Shown: positions 9,826 through 21,048 of the stretch, in pieces
Position numbering within the stretch: the first letter of the stretch is position 1
How the letters are laid out: each line of letters opens with the position of its first letter
Assembly (NCBI GenBank): GCA_902616595.1
Contig: CACMTJ010000001.1
Coordinates: forward strand, 1 to 64,000
Origin: an uncultured Prochlorococcus sp.
Lineage (GTDB): Bacteria > Cyanobacteriota > Cyanobacteriia > PCC-6307 > Cyanobiaceae
Length of the DNA stretch: 64,000 nt
Direction of reading: 5' to 3'
Notes under the pieces: generated by a model
Database searches by the model: none
What the model was told of the DNA's origin: nothing
Seen by the model: the letters and a program-made list of their open reading frames with translations, nothing else
Position numbers and translations under genes: made by a program

Positions 9826-11231
9826 TCAGTATGAAAACTACCTTCCCTATCAATTCTTTCATATGTATGAGAGCCAAAACAGTCTCTCATTGCCTGCACA
9901 AGATTCTGAGGAAGTCTATTGGTTCTATAACTATTCATATAATCTAAAGTACTGGATAAACATGGGACTGGTATACCTGCCTTTGTGGATAGAGAAACTA
10001 CCTTAGCTAAGTTATCTAATCTTGTCGCAATTTCATTATTAAACCAATCATCAAAAATTAAATTTTTTAGATCAGGATCTTTGTTATAAGCATCTTGAAT
10101 TTTACTTAATAATTTTGATCTAATTATGCAACCACCTTTCCATATTTGTGCAATTGACGGCATATTCAAACCATAGTTATATACTACAGATGCTTCTCTT
10201 AAAATATCCATACCTTGGGCATAGCTGGCAATTGTGGCAAGGACTACAGCATCAAATAAAGGTTTCATTCCATCTGATACATTTCCTAAATCAAAATCCT
10301 CTATCTCTTTAGATGGAATAGTTTTTTCAATCTCACTACGTTGCTCTTTTAAAGAACTCATTACTCTTGCATTTAAAGATGCATAAATAGTTGGAACTGA
10401 TACCCCCAGTTCTAGAGCACTCACAACAGTCCATAAACCTGTACCTTTCTGGCCAGCTTTATCTAATATTTTTTCCACGACATCATCTCCAGTTATATCA
10501 TCTTTTGTATTTAGACAAATCTCTGTTATCTCAACAAGATAAGAAGCTAATTCATCAGTATTATTCCAAATACCAAATACCTCTGACATCTGCTCTCCAT
10601 TCATACCTTTGACTCTCTTCATTAGGTCATAAGCTTCTGCAAGTATTTGTTCAATTCCATATTCAATTCCGTTATGAACAGTTTTTACAAAATGACCTGA
10701 GCCGCCTGGGCCAACATATGCAACACATGGTCCGTCTTCAACTTTGGCAGCCATTTTTGTTAGTAAGCTCTCTATTGCATCATATGAAGCCTTAGTACCA
10801 CCGGGCATCATGCTTGGGCCCTCTAGAGCTCCTTTAGCACCTCCAGAGACTCCCATTCCGATGTATCCAAAACTTTTACTTTCAAGAGTATTCACCCTTC
10901 TTTCTGTATCTTTAAATTGAGAGTTACCGCCATCTATTAATAAATCTCCTTCCTCGAGATATCCAGAAATATTATCAATGACAGCATCTGTTGCTGGCCC
11001 AGCTTTAACCATCATAAGAATTCTTCTAGGTCTCTCTAACTTATTAACAAATTCCTGAAGAGTTTCAGCTCCTTCTATATTCTTCCCAAGGCCTCGACCC
11101 TTTAAGAATTCTTCAGTTTTTGAGTAAGTTCTATTAAAAACTACACTAGAAAATCCATTTCTCTCTGCGTTAAGAACTAAATTTTCGCCCATAACACCAA
11201 GACCTACTAAACCAAAATGTGCCTTGGACAT
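9813..11231 (-). CDS. gnd: 6-phosphogluconate dehydrogenase (decarboxylating)
   Basis: GLVGLGVMGENLVLNAERNG, GGNSQFKDTERR, KTVHNGIEYG. Confidence 0.97.
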   Translation of the reverse strand: MSKAHFGLVGLGVMGENLVLNAERNGFSSVVFNRTYSKTEEFLKGRGLGKNIEGAETLQEFVNKLERPRRILMMVKAGPATDAVIDNISGYLEEGDLLIDGGNSQFKDTERRVNTLESKSFGYIGMGVSGGAKGALEGPSMMPGGTKASYDAIESLLTKMAAKVEDGPCVAYVGPGGSGHFVKTVHNGIEYGIEQILAEAYDLMKRVKGMNGEQMSEVFGIWNNTDELASYLVEITEICLNTKDDITGDDVVEKILDKAGQKGTGLWTVVSALELGVSVPTIYASLNARVMSSLKEQRSEIEKTIPSKEIEDFDLGNVSDGMKPLFDAVVLATIASYAQGMDILREASVVYNYGLNMPSIAQIWKGGCIIRSKLLSKIQDAYNKDPDLKNLIFDDWFNNEIATRLDNLAKVVSLSTKAGIPVPCLSSTLDYMNSYRTNRLPQNLVQAMRDCFGSHTYERIDREGSFHTEWMK

Positions 11232-11327
11232 AAAAAATTAAAAAACTCAATAAATATAGTGTGCATGCAACTAAACAAAATTGCTCAAAAAAAAATACTT
11301 ATGTCAGCGAAAAATGATCGAAAAAAT

Positions 11328-12623
11328 TTAAATAACAGTTCCGTTTGCAATAGTTGCATTTTTAACAACTACAACAATTCCATTTCTTATGTAGAAGCCT
11401 AATTCTGGCTTATCTGCTTCTTCTACTCGATCTTTATTAATTATCACAACATTATCCCCAATCCTTGTATTCTTATCGAGAATTGCTCTTTTTACGGTAG
11501 TTCCTTCACCTACTCCAAGAGGTGTTCCGCCTCCTTTTCTTAATTCAATCCTCTCTTCAGGCGATTCAAAGAAATCGGCACCCATAACAAGAGTATCCTC
11601 AAGAACCGAATCACTTTCAATCCTGCTTCTTACCCCTAAAACACAATGTAAAATACTGCATGACTTCAAGATTGTACCTTCACAGACTATTGAATCAGTA
11701 ATTTGAGCATCTACAAGTTTAGAAGGAGGGAGAAATCTTGGTCTTGTATAAATTGGAAATTTTTCATCATAAAAACTAAATGGAGGTCTTGGTTGCTCAG
11801 TCAATGCAAGGTTGGACTCAAAGAATGCCCCAATGGTTCCGATATCTTCCCAATAATCATCGAATACATAACTTTTAAGAGTATCGCCTCTTTTGAGGGC
11901 TTCTGGAATTATGTCCTTACCAAAATCAGTATAATTGGGAAATTTATTTAGAAGATCGAAAAGAGTATTTCTGCTAAAAACGTAAATACCCATAGAGGCT
12001 AGATATGGTTTTTCGGCAGCTGACTCCTTGCTTAATCCAAATTTTGAAGTATCAACTGCCATTGCCTTCAACTTCTCTCCAGTGGGCTTTTCACTGAATT
12101 CTTTAATATTCCCTAAATCATCGGTTCTCATGAGGCCAAAACCTTCTGCTTGAGCTTCATCAACAGGCAAAGCTGCAACAGTTAAATCAGAGCCATTATC
12201 TCTATGATGTTGAACAAATAAACTGTAGTCCATTCTGTACAGTTGATCACCTGACAATATTAGATATTCATCAACATCCCATTCTTGAAATAACCATTGG
12301 TATTTTCTTACAGCATCAGCAGTACCTTCAAACCACTTCGGACTATCAGGAGTCTGTTGTGCCGCTAAAACCTCCACAAATCCCTGGCCGAAAGGGCCAT
12401 TTAAATTATAGGTTCTTCCTATATGTCTATTTAGAGATGCACTATTGAACTGGGTCAATACGTACATTTTTTCAATCCCTGAATTTATACAATTACTAAT
12501 AGGAATATCTATCAAACGATACTTACCTGCCAATGGAACAGCAGGTTTAGCCCTCATTTTTGTTAGAGGGTAAAGTCTAGAACCTTTTCCTCCTCCGAGG
12601 ATTATGGCCAACACACGCTTCAT
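11328..12623 (-). CDS. glgC: Glucose-1-phosphate adenylyltransferase
   Basis: [39 protein letters not shown]; 431 aa. Confidence 0.98.
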   Translation of the reverse strand: MKRVLAIILGGGKGSRLYPLTKMRAKPAVPLAGKYRLIDIPISNCINSGIEKMYVLTQFNSASLNRHIGRTYNLNGPFGQGFVEVLAAQQTPDSPKWFEGTADAVRKYQWLFQEWDVDEYLILSGDQLYRMDYSLFVQHHRDNGSDLTVAALPVDEAQAEGFGLMRTDDLGNIKEFSEKPTGEKLKAMAVDTSKFGLSKESAAEKPYLASMGIYVFSRNTLFDLLNKFPNYTDFGKDIIPEALKRGDTLKSYVFDDYWEDIGTIGAFFESNLALTEQPRPPFSFYDEKFPIYTRPRFLPPSKLVDAQITDSIVCEGTILKSCSILHCVLGVRSRIESDSVLEDTLVMGADFFESPEERIELRKGGGTPLGVGEGTTVKRAILDKNTRIGDNVVIINKDRVEEADKPELGFYIRNGIVVVVKNATIANGTVI

Positions 12624-12753
12624 TCAATCTAATGGAGGTAGATATACAATTACTTAAAGTAACTGATTATGGGCATATTTAGAAATACAAATGGTCAGTT
12701 TACAAAGGTATTTCGATAAATCACTGGAAAAACTTAATATAAATCGAAAAAAG

Positions 12754-14064
12754 TTAGTTATTTTTATCCTCTTCTACCAAAGAAAACAACTTTTCAACGA
12801 TTTTCAAAGAAACTTGTCTTTCTTCTCTTGATTGAGGACTTCTTAACTTGGTGACCGGCGTATGAAGTATTTTATTAATTATTCCTTTAGTCAGTGCTTC
12901 AACAACTTTTCTTTCTCGAGCCGAAAAATCTGGTCCCATTCTGCTAAGTGCTTTTTGCAATTCCTCTTTTCTAATTAACTCTAAATCTGATCTAAGTTTA
13001 TTAATTACTGGAACGGCCTCTAAACTTGCCCACCATTCTAGAAAAATGATCCTTTCTTCTTCGACTAAAGATTCCGCTTCCTTTGCTATTTTCTGCCTAA
13101 ATTCTTGATTTCTTGAAACAACCTCTTGCAAGTCATCAACATCAAATGATTTTACGAATTCATGCTGTTTGACATCATTAGATATATTTCTAGGTACACC
13201 AATATCAATAAATTTAAGTCTATTACTCAAGTTTAGTTTTTCAATTTTTGCGAGATCAATAATTGGCTCTTCAGAAGCAGTACTGGTGAAAACAATTGAA
13301 GATAATGATATGTTTTCTTCTAATTCGTTTAACCCTCTACAAACAATCTCTAAATCAGGAAAGTCTTGAGCAAGATTTAATGCTCTATTAATATTTCTAT
13401 TTAAAAGGATAAGTTTATGACATCCTTTTGATTTTAAATGAGTTATTAAAAGCCTACTCATTCGTCCGGCGCCAACAACAAGAACATCCTCTGATTCCAA
13501 ACTTACAAGAGTATCAAAACCCTTTTCTTGTCCAATTTTTAATTGGGCAAGTTCTACCGCTGCTGAACTAATTGATACGGCTCCAGTTCCTAAATTTGTT
13601 TCAGATCTTACTTTTTTACCTGTACTAACTGATTGAGTTAATAATCTATTAAGAATTGGTCCAGTAGATTGATTCTCTTGACCTAATCTCATCATTTTTT
13701 TTACCTGCGAAAGGATTTGTCCTTCACCTAAAACGAGGCTATCAAGTCCTGCCGAGACTTTCATCAAATGCAAAACTGCTTCTTCCTGTCTAAAGCAAAA
13801 AAGATGTGGATTTAAATCCTCAAAAATAATTCCAGAATATTCTGATATGAATTCTTTTATAGATGAAATTCCAGTATTTTTATCTTTTACTAGTGCATAT
13901 ATTTCAAGCCTATTACAAGTACTTAAGATTGACACCTCTAATACATCAGAGAAAGCTTTTAATGCTTTCAATGATTCTGTTATGGATTGGTCAGGAATAC
14001 TTAACTTCTCACGCACTTCAACAGGTGCCGTGCGATGACTCAGTCCGACGACAACAATATGCAT
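12754..14064 (-). CDS. hemA: Glutamyl-tRNA reductase
   Basis: VVGLSHRTAPVEVREKLS, SILSTCNRLEIYA, LGEGQILSQVK. Confidence 0.97.
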   Translation of the reverse strand: MHIVVVGLSHRTAPVEVREKLSIPDQSITESLKALKAFSDVLEVSILSTCNRLEIYALVKDKNTGISSIKEFISEYSGIIFEDLNPHLFCFRQEEAVLHLMKVSAGLDSLVLGEGQILSQVKKMMRLGQENQSTGPILNRLLTQSVSTGKKVRSETNLGTGAVSISSAAVELAQLKIGQEKGFDTLVSLESEDVLVVGAGRMSRLLITHLKSKGCHKLILLNRNINRALNLAQDFPDLEIVCRGLNELEENISLSSIVFTSTASEEPIIDLAKIEKLNLSNRLKFIDIGVPRNISNDVKQHEFVKSFDVDDLQEVVSRNQEFRQKIAKEAESLVEEERIIFLEWWASLEAVPVINKLRSDLELIRKEELQKALSRMGPDFSARERKVVEALTKGIINKILHTPVTKLRSPQSREERQVSLKIVEKLFSLVEEDKNN

Positions 14065-14082
14065 AGTATCAACAATGAATTT

Positions 14083-15084
14083 TTAAAGGCTAATACTCTT
14101 AGCACCATCTTTTATATGGACAGTATTTGTGAACCTTGCAGTACTATCTAATGTACTAATAACTAGGCTGCTTGTTCTAACACAATCCCTCTCAAATTTA
14201 ACTCCGTCAAATAGTAAACCATCAGTTATTCCACTTCCAGCGAAAACAACATTTTCTCCCGATGCCAATTCATTAGCTTCATAGATTTTATCTATATCGG
14301 TTATGCCCATTTCATTAAGACGTTGTATATTTCCTTCTTTTGTATAGTCAGCCCATTCAGAAGTTTGAGCGATTGCCGGATCATAAACTAGTTGTCCTTG
14401 AAAATGTCCGCCTAAAGCTCTCATTGCAGCAGCTGATATAACACCCTCAGGCGCTGCACCTATCCCCATCAAGCAATGTGTTCCAGTTCCTGCAAAACCA
14501 CATGCAATCGCAGCTTGAACATCACCATCAGAAATCGGTTGCACCTTTGCACCACATCCTCGAATCTCTTTAATCAAATCTTTATGCCTAGCTCTATCCA
14601 TTACAACAACAGTAAGCTCATCAATAGAAAGACCCAAGCAATCACTTAGTATCTTCAAGTTTTCAGTAGCTGAATTTCTAATATCTACTTTACCTTTTGC
14701 AGCAGGAGGAGCTGCTAATTTGTTCATGTAAAAATCAGGAGCATTAAAAAGACCCCCTGTGTCAGAGGCGGCTAAAACAGCCATAGACCCTCTTTGATTA
14801 TTCGCACAAAGATTAGTTCCTTCACAAGGATCTACTGCAAAGTCGACCCCTGGGCCACTTCCACTACCAACCTCTTCACCTATATAAAGCATTGGTGCTT
14901 CATCTCTTTCACCTTCTCCAATAACAATTTTCCCTTTCATTTCAATTTTGCCCATTCGCAATCTCATCGCTTCGACAGCTGCAGCATCAGCTTCATCTTT
15001 TTGACCAAGTCCTGTAAGTTTTGCTGAGGCAATAGCAGCTTGCTCGACAACTTCGAGAATTTCTTGAATTAAAGTTTGATTCAC
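14083..15084 (-). CDS. glpX: Fructose-1,6-/sedoheptulose-1,7-bisphosphatase class II
   Basis: [43 protein letters not shown]. Confidence 0.96.
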   Translation of the reverse strand: MNQTLIQEILEVVEQAAIASAKLTGLGQKDEADAAAVEAMRLRMGKIEMKGKIVIGEGERDEAPMLYIGEEVGSGSGPGVDFAVDPCEGTNLCANNQRGSMAVLAASDTGGLFNAPDFYMNKLAAPPAAKGKVDIRNSATENLKILSDCLGLSIDELTVVVMDRARHKDLIKEIRGCGAKVQPISDGDVQAAIACGFAGTGTHCLMGIGAAPEGVISAAAMRALGGHFQGQLVYDPAIAQTSEWADYTKEGNIQRLNEMGITDIDKIYEANELASGENVVFAGSGITDGLLFDGVKFERDCVRTSSLVISTLDSTARFTNTVHIKDGAKSISL

Positions 15085-15271
15085 AATTAAATTTTGAGGA
15101 TTTTCTAAAAGGTTTTTGAGTATGATCTCACAAAAAATGGCATTTTTTATGAGAATTATTATGCTAATAAGCTTTTTTAACTCTTTACAGCTGTTACTTT
15201 ATCAGGCCGTGACTTGAAATTAGGAATAAACAACTAAATATAGTATCTTTATTAAATATTTTAAAAATTAA

Positions 15272-16027
15272 ATGACCGAGTCAAATCAAGCAAATTTAAC
15301 TGGTGCTAATAGACCAATTCAAATAATCCCTTCAGTTTTACCAGCAGATTGGGCAAATATGGGTGCATGTGTGAAAGAGCTCGAGGAGGCTGGAGTAGAT
15401 AGAATTCAATTTGATGTGATGGATGGAAATTTCGTACCAAATCTTACATTTGGTCCTGAAATGATTGCTGCATGCAGGAAATATTGCAATGTCCCTTTTG
15501 AAACTCAATTAATGGTGAGCCAATACAACTGTGAAACCATGCTTGAATCTTATGTAAGCGCTACAAAAGGGGCGAATGGTGAACCAGGAGTAGTAATAGC
15601 TCATGCCGAAGCAAATATTCATTTACATAGAGTTCTTGGAAGAATAAGAGATTTAGGAGGATCCCCTTCTGTTGCATTAAACCCTCATACTCCTTTTGAG
15701 ATGATTAAAAACATTATGGATATGGTTGATCATGTTTTGGTTATGACAGTTAATCCAGGCTTTGGAGGACAAGCTTATATACCAACAATGCTTAATAAAA
15801 TTAGAGAAATAAGAAATTTTATTATCGAAAAAAACTTAAATGTTGACATTGAAGTTGATGGGGGGATAAAAGCAAATTGGACTATTTCGCAATGTGCCGA
15901 TGCTGGCGCGAATTGTTTTATCGCAGGTAGTGGAATGTTTGCTTACCCAACATTAAAAGAGGGATGTGATGACTTGAGAAAAGTTGCACAAGAGGCTCAA
16001 AAGGGTAATGTTCTTTCAGAACCTTAA
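15272..16027 (+). CDS. rpe: Ribulose-phosphate 3-epimerase
   Basis: IIPSVLPADWANMG, FDVMDGNFVPNLTFGP, VMTVNPGFGGQ, EVDGGI. Confidence 0.97.
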   Translation: MTESNQANLTGANRPIQIIPSVLPADWANMGACVKELEEAGVDRIQFDVMDGNFVPNLTFGPEMIAACRKYCNVPFETQLMVSQYNCETMLESYVSATKGANGEPGVVIAHAEANIHLHRVLGRIRDLGGSPSVALNPHTPFEMIKNIMDMVDHVLVMTVNPGFGGQAYIPTMLNKIREIRNFIIEKNLNVDIEVDGGIKANWTISQCADAGANCFIAGSGMFAYPTLKEGCDDLRKVAQEAQKGNVLSEP

Positions 16028-16051
16028 TAAATATTCTGGGTAATTAACAAA

Positions 16052-16984
16052 TCATCCAAAGATCCATCCATAACTATGTAATCCTATTCCTAAGAAATTA
16101 ACTCCTAAATAACATACTAGAACCACTAAAAAGCCTGTAGATGCTAATAATGCTGGTTTCCGTCCTTGCCAACCCTTGCTTATTCTCATATGTAGATAAG
16201 CGGCATAAAATAACCACGATATAAATGCCCATGTTTCTTTTGGATCCCAACTCCACCATGTGCCCCAAGCCTCATTAGCCCATACCGCACCAGAAATTAA
16301 ACCAAGAGTCAAAAGAACAAAGCCGATTAAAATGGAACGATAACTTAATGTATCTAATTCTTCAGAATGAGAAAATTCAAAAGGTTCAACTAAATCATTT
16401 ACGGGATAGCTGTTTGAAAGTTTAAATCCTCCTATACCTGTAGAACTACTTCTGATTTGAAGTGGCTTATTTTTATTAATAAACAAAACAGACATTGAAA
16501 GTAAAGAACCTATTATTAGTGCCGCATAACTCAGCATTACGACACTAACATGCATTACTAGCCAACTAGATCTTAAAGCTGGAACCAAGTTTGATGATAA
16601 CTTTAAATTTTCAGGCAACACAAAACAAGCAAAGGCCACAGTCAGCAACTCAATAGTTATGGCAATTGAGGGAATTATTGGAGATTGATATTCCCTTTCA
16701 ATCAATAGTTGTCCCATTGTGATTCCCCAAGCAAGGAAATAGAGAGATTCATACAAATTGCTGATAGGAAAATGTCCAGAAATTGACCACCTAGAAAGCA
16801 ATTGAAAAGATATTAATAAATTCACTAAGATAGTTAAGATTTTTACAGTAAGAGAAGACTGTTTTTTGAAAACTGCAAATAAAGATATTGGTAAGTTAAT
16901 TAATAAAAAATAAAAGACTAAAAGACCCAAGACTGGGACTGGGTCATATATAAAATTTTTAAAAAGATTATCTAGTATCATCAA
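16052..16984 (-). CDS. ccsA: Cytochrome c biogenesis protein CcsA (ResC/Ycf5 type)
   Basis: Multi-TM; GAVWANEAWGTWWSWDPKETWAFISWLFYAAYLHMR (WWD motif). Confidence 0.96.
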   Translation of the reverse strand: MMILDNLFKNFIYDPVPVLGLLVFYFLLINLPISLFAVFKKQSSLTVKILTILVNLLISFQLLSRWSISGHFPISNLYESLYFLAWGITMGQLLIEREYQSPIIPSIAITIELLTVAFACFVLPENLKLSSNLVPALRSSWLVMHVSVVMLSYAALIIGSLLSMSVLFINKNKPLQIRSSSTGIGGFKLSNSYPVNDLVEPFEFSHSEELDTLSYRSILIGFVLLTLGLISGAVWANEAWGTWWSWDPKETWAFISWLFYAAYLHMRISKGWQGRKPALLASTGFLVVLVCYLGVNFLGIGLHSYGWIFG

Positions 16985-17093
16985 AGAAATTTATCCAATT
17001 TTAGTATTCTATGACAACCAAATAATAATTTAAATCATTCCTATATGAGTAAATCTTTAATAATTAATTTTTAATTTATTTTGAAAAAAGATT

Positions 17094-17822
17094 TCAAAGT
17101 TTAAAATTATTTCCTAGATAATACTTTTTGACTATTGGATTATCAGCCAATTCACTTGATGAACCGTTAGCTAAAATTTTTCCTTCACTTAATACATATG
17201 ATTTGTTAGTAATTAAAAGTGTTTCTCTCACATTATGATCTGTAATAAGAATCCCAACCCCATCACTTCTTAATTTGAGAATTAGTTTCTTTAAATCATT
17301 AACAGCCAGAGGATCGATCCCAGCAAACGGTTCATCTAATAACAAATATTTAGGTCCTTTTCTACCGACAGTCAGAGCCCTTGCAATTTCACACCTCCTC
17401 CTCTCTCCTCCTGAAAGTTGATAACCATAATTATCTACAAAGTTATTCAAATTAAATTCATTAATTAATTGTTCTCTTCTATTTCTAATTGCCGCTCTAC
17501 TATAAGATGAATTCTGCAAAGCCAAATCTATATTATCTTTAACAGTTAGGTCTCTAAATATACTCGCTTCTTGAGTTAAATAACCTAACCCAAGTCTTGA
17601 TCTAATTGGGAGAGGAAGATTGGTTATATTTTTTCCATTCATTAAAATTTCACCTTTATCAGGTTTTATATTCCCAACGGCAAGATTAAAAGTGGTAGTT
17701 TTCCCCGCACCATTAGGTCCCATCAAACCTACAACTTCCCCAGGATTTACAGTTATGGAAACATCATTTACGATTGATCTTCCTTTAATTGAAAGGGATA
17801 CCTTATGAATATTTAGGTTCAT
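17094..17822 (-). CDS. lptB: LptB-type ABC transporter ATP-binding protein
   Basis: GLMGPNGAGKTTTFNLAVG, LTQEASIFRDLTV, YQLSGGERRRCEIARAL, LLLDEPFAGIDP, ITDHNVRETL. Confidence 0.9.
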   Translation of the reverse strand: MNLNIHKVSLSIKGRSIVNDVSITVNPGEVVGLMGPNGAGKTTTFNLAVGNIKPDKGEILMNGKNITNLPLPIRSRLGLGYLTQEASIFRDLTVKDNIDLALQNSSYSRAAIRNRREQLINEFNLNNFVDNYGYQLSGGERRRCEIARALTVGRKGPKYLLLDEPFAGIDPLAVNDLKKLILKLRSDGVGILITDHNVRETLLITNKSYVLSEGKILANGSSSELADNPIVKKYYLGNNFKL

Positions 17823-17916
17823 TTTTCTTATGATCGATTATTTTTATTGTTTTCTTGAAAAAAAATTGGGATAGAAAATAATAATTTCATTAAAGATAAA
17901 GATATATTCATAATCA

Positions 17917-18285
17917 TCAAAGAGGTTTCAAAAAAGGCTTATCGTTCTCATTTAATAGCTCTTTATATTGTAATTTCCTCAATAAATCTTCCAAACATTG
18001 GCAAAAGGATTCAAGATCAATGCCTAAATTAATCTTAGTTCTAGTTTTTATTCTACCTAAACCCTCTCCAAGCAAAATAGTAGCTCCATTCAAATTACCC
18101 TTACTTAAGTGAAACTGAGAAACAGAGACTTGTAAAATTCCCTGAATTACTTGTCTTTCATCACCATCAACGGAATTCCATATTTCTTCAAAAGCATCAT
18201 GAGCCTCATACCATTCATGATTGTTAAAAAGATTTAAAGCAGTAAAAAGAGAATCTTTAAAACTTTTTGTACTTTCTTCGTTCAT
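17917..18285 (-). CDS. DUF309 family protein
   Basis: FNNHEWYEAHDAFEEIWNSVDGDERQVIQGILQVSVSQFHLSKGNLNGA. Confidence 0.88.
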   Translation of the reverse strand: MNEESTKSFKDSLFTALNLFNNHEWYEAHDAFEEIWNSVDGDERQVIQGILQVSVSQFHLSKGNLNGATILLGEGLGRIKTRTKINLGIDLESFCQCLEDLLRKLQYKELLNENDKPFLKPL

Positions 18286-18293
18286 GAAACTAA

Positions 18294-20093
18294 TTAATTA
18301 TTTCTTTTCTTTTTATTTATTTTTCTCATTCTTATTGAATTAGGTGTTACCTCTAGCATTTCATCTGGACCAATATATTCGAGCGCTCTTTCAAGTGTAA
18401 TATCAACTGGTGACTGCAAAGTATCAAGTTCTTCTGCCCCTGCAGACCTCATATTAGTTAATTGTTTAGTTTTACATATATTCAACTCAAGATCTTGTGG
18501 TCGATTATTCTCCCCAATTATCATTCCCTTATAAACTTTAACTCCAGGTTTAATGAAATATACTCCCCTATCTTCAGCATTCTTTAATGCATAAAATGTG
18601 GCTACACCTTCTTCAAAAGCTATAAGGACTCCGTTTCTTCTAGTTTCAAAATCTCCTGTTTTAGGTTTATATTCATAAAATGAGTGACTCATGATACCTT
18701 CACCTCTTGTTATTCGAACGAATTCACCTCGAAATCCAATTAGACCTCTTGATGGCACAAGAAACTCTAATTGAGTTCTTCCATCTGAACTTGTCTGCAT
18801 ATTTTTCATCTCTGCTTTTCTCGATCCAAGTTTTTCTATACAAGAACCAACGGATATTTCAGGTACATCTAGGACCAAAGTCTCTATAGGCTCACATTCA
18901 ACATTATCAATTTCTCTAAAAATTACTTGAGGTTGTGAGATTTGAAACTCGAACCCTTCTCTTCTCATGGTTTCAATCAAAATTCCTAAATGTAACTCTC
19001 CTCTTCCTGAAACTGAGAACCTGTCAGGAGAATCAGTTTCTTCGACCCTTAGCGCAACATTTGTTAAAAGTTCCCTTTCCAATCTATTTTTTAATTGTCT
19101 ACTAGTAACAAATTTCCCCTCTTTACCTGCAAATGGAGAATCATTAACAACGAAAGTCATATTTAAGGTGGGTTCATCAACTTTGATTAATGGAAGTGGA
19201 TGGGGAGAGTCGGGACATGCTATGGTCTCACCAATATTGACGTCATCGAAACCAGAAACGGCAACGATATCTCCTGCAAATGCTTCATTTATATCAATCC
19301 TTTGTAATCCTTCAAATCCTAAAAGCTTACTAATCTTACCTTTAAGAGTTTTTCCGTTTTCTTTAATTAAACTAGCCTGTTGGCCATTTTTTATAGTTCC
19401 ATTGTGGATTTTTCCAATTACTATTCTGCCTAAGAAATCAGAATAGTCCAAAGTAGTTATTTGTAGCTGAAGAGGCTTATTAGAGTCACCTACTGGAGGA
19501 GGAACGTGTCTAATAATAGCCTCAAAAAGAGGCATCATATTGTCACTATTAGATTCCATCTCTTCTTTTGCGAAACCAGATAAGCCACTCCCAAAAAGAT
19601 AAGGAAAATCACATTGATCATCATCTGCTCCTAATTCCAAAAACAAATCAAGAACCTTATCAATTGCTATTTCTGGTACTACTCGTGGTCTATCAATTTT
19701 ATTTACAAAGACTATAGGCCTAAGTCCTTTTTCTAATGCTTTTTTCAAAACAAATCTTGTTTGAGGCATAGGTCCCTCATTCGCATCAACAATAAGTAGA
19801 CAACCATCAACCATTCCCAAAACCCTTTCAACTTCCCCTCCAAAATCAGCATGTCCAGGTGTATCGATTATATTAATTCTGGTGTCTTTATAGTTAACTG
19901 CAGTATTTTTTGAGAGAATTGTTATCCCCCTTTCTCTTTCAAGATCATTTGAATCCATTACACATGTAGGGATAACTTCATTGTCCCTAAATATTCCTGA
20001 TTGAGATAACAATGCATCTACAAGGGTTGTCTTCCCATGATCTACGTGAGCAATAATTGCAACATTTCTAATTTCTTTTATCGAAGATGACAT
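18294..20093 (-). CDS. typA: Ribosome-associated GTPase TypA/BipA
   Basis: [48 protein letters not shown]; 599 aa. Confidence 0.97.
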   Translation of the reverse strand: MSSSIKEIRNVAIIAHVDHGKTTLVDALLSQSGIFRDNEVIPTCVMDSNDLERERGITILSKNTAVNYKDTRINIIDTPGHADFGGEVERVLGMVDGCLLIVDANEGPMPQTRFVLKKALEKGLRPIVFVNKIDRPRVVPEIAIDKVLDLFLELGADDDQCDFPYLFGSGLSGFAKEEMESNSDNMMPLFEAIIRHVPPPVGDSNKPLQLQITTLDYSDFLGRIVIGKIHNGTIKNGQQASLIKENGKTLKGKISKLLGFEGLQRIDINEAFAGDIVAVSGFDDVNIGETIACPDSPHPLPLIKVDEPTLNMTFVVNDSPFAGKEGKFVTSRQLKNRLERELLTNVALRVEETDSPDRFSVSGRGELHLGILIETMRREGFEFQISQPQVIFREIDNVECEPIETLVLDVPEISVGSCIEKLGSRKAEMKNMQTSSDGRTQLEFLVPSRGLIGFRGEFVRITRGEGIMSHSFYEYKPKTGDFETRRNGVLIAFEEGVATFYALKNAEDRGVYFIKPGVKVYKGMIIGENNRPQDLELNICKTKQLTNMRSAGAEELDTLQSPVDITLERALEYIGPDEMLEVTPNSIRMRKINKKKRNN

Positions 20094-20222
20094 TTATAGA
20101 ATTTATATAAATATTAGATTGTCTTTACTAAGGCTAACTCAAAGCATGCTTATTATGAGAATTTTCTCTTTAAGACTTTGGAAAATATAATCTAATTGTA
20201 TAGTTAAATTAATCAATTGGAT

Positions 20223-20936
20223 TTATAATTTTCTATTTGAGCTTTCAAAAACTTTTAATGCTTCAATTGATCCCTCATATCTCCAATGCCAAGGTTCATA
20301 ATCTATAAATTTATTATCTTTGGTGAAAGATAACTTAAAATGAAATTTAGCTGCATTATTTATTAACCAATTAAAGGCGTCGGTATTTTCGAATTCGGTC
20401 TCAAAGTCTGTTTCTCTTTGAGTAGCATCACCAATATCAATTGCAAAACCAGTACTATGCTCAGAATATCCAGGGGGGGCTGAAACTCTAGCTCTCTCTG
20501 CAGCATCCTGTTTTCTAAAAGATTTAAGAGAATAAAAGATTTCGTTTTGCAAATTTATTGATCTATAACCACTTAAGAAAACTAAGTATATCCCATTCTT
20601 TTTTGCTTCATCCCTCATCTCTAACAAAGAATCACGCATATCAATATGAACTTGAATATTGGGCTCAATTAAAACTAGTTTCTCCTTAGGAATTTCCGCA
20701 TAGGGTAAATGGCCTAAAATTCTATGGTCATGATTTATCTGAGCCTGAAAATTAATATTGCGAAGAGATCCTATTTCTATATTTCTAATTAATCGCAATA
20801 TAAGTAAAGAAAAAAGGAGGCAAAGAAATGGAGAAAATATTAATAATTTTTTTAATAATATTGAGTTGTAATTATTTAAGTAGATTCTTTTAGCTAGAGG
20901 TATATCAAATTGATTTAAATCCTTGTTTTGTTCCAA
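20223..20936 (-). CDS. M15 family D-alanyl-D-alanine carboxypeptidase (VanY-like), membrane anchored
   Basis: FLSGYRSINLQNEIF, PPGYSEHSTGFAIDIGD, EPWHWRYEG; N-terminal TM. Confidence 0.88.
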   Translation of the reverse strand: MEQNKDLNQFDIPLAKRIYLNNYNSILLKKLLIFSPFLCLLFSLLILRLIRNIEIGSLRNINFQAQINHDHRILGHLPYAEIPKEKLVLIEPNIQVHIDMRDSLLEMRDEAKKNGIYLVFLSGYRSINLQNEIFYSLKSFRKQDAAERARVSAPPGYSEHSTGFAIDIGDATQRETDFETEFENTDAFNWLINNAAKFHFKLSFTKDNKFIDYEPWHWRYEGSIEALKVFESSNRKL

Positions 20937-21048
20937 TATTTATATTTGAACCTGAAAAACATATTTCGATATTAACTATTATTTTACGAAATGCACTTTT
21001 ATAAGCAAAAAAGATGTAGTTTTTATATACAGTATTATTTTTTTTCAT

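Noticed and set aside
18967-19446. 159-aa antisense ORF opposite typA
   Set aside because: Fully inside typA coding sequence; no independent support.
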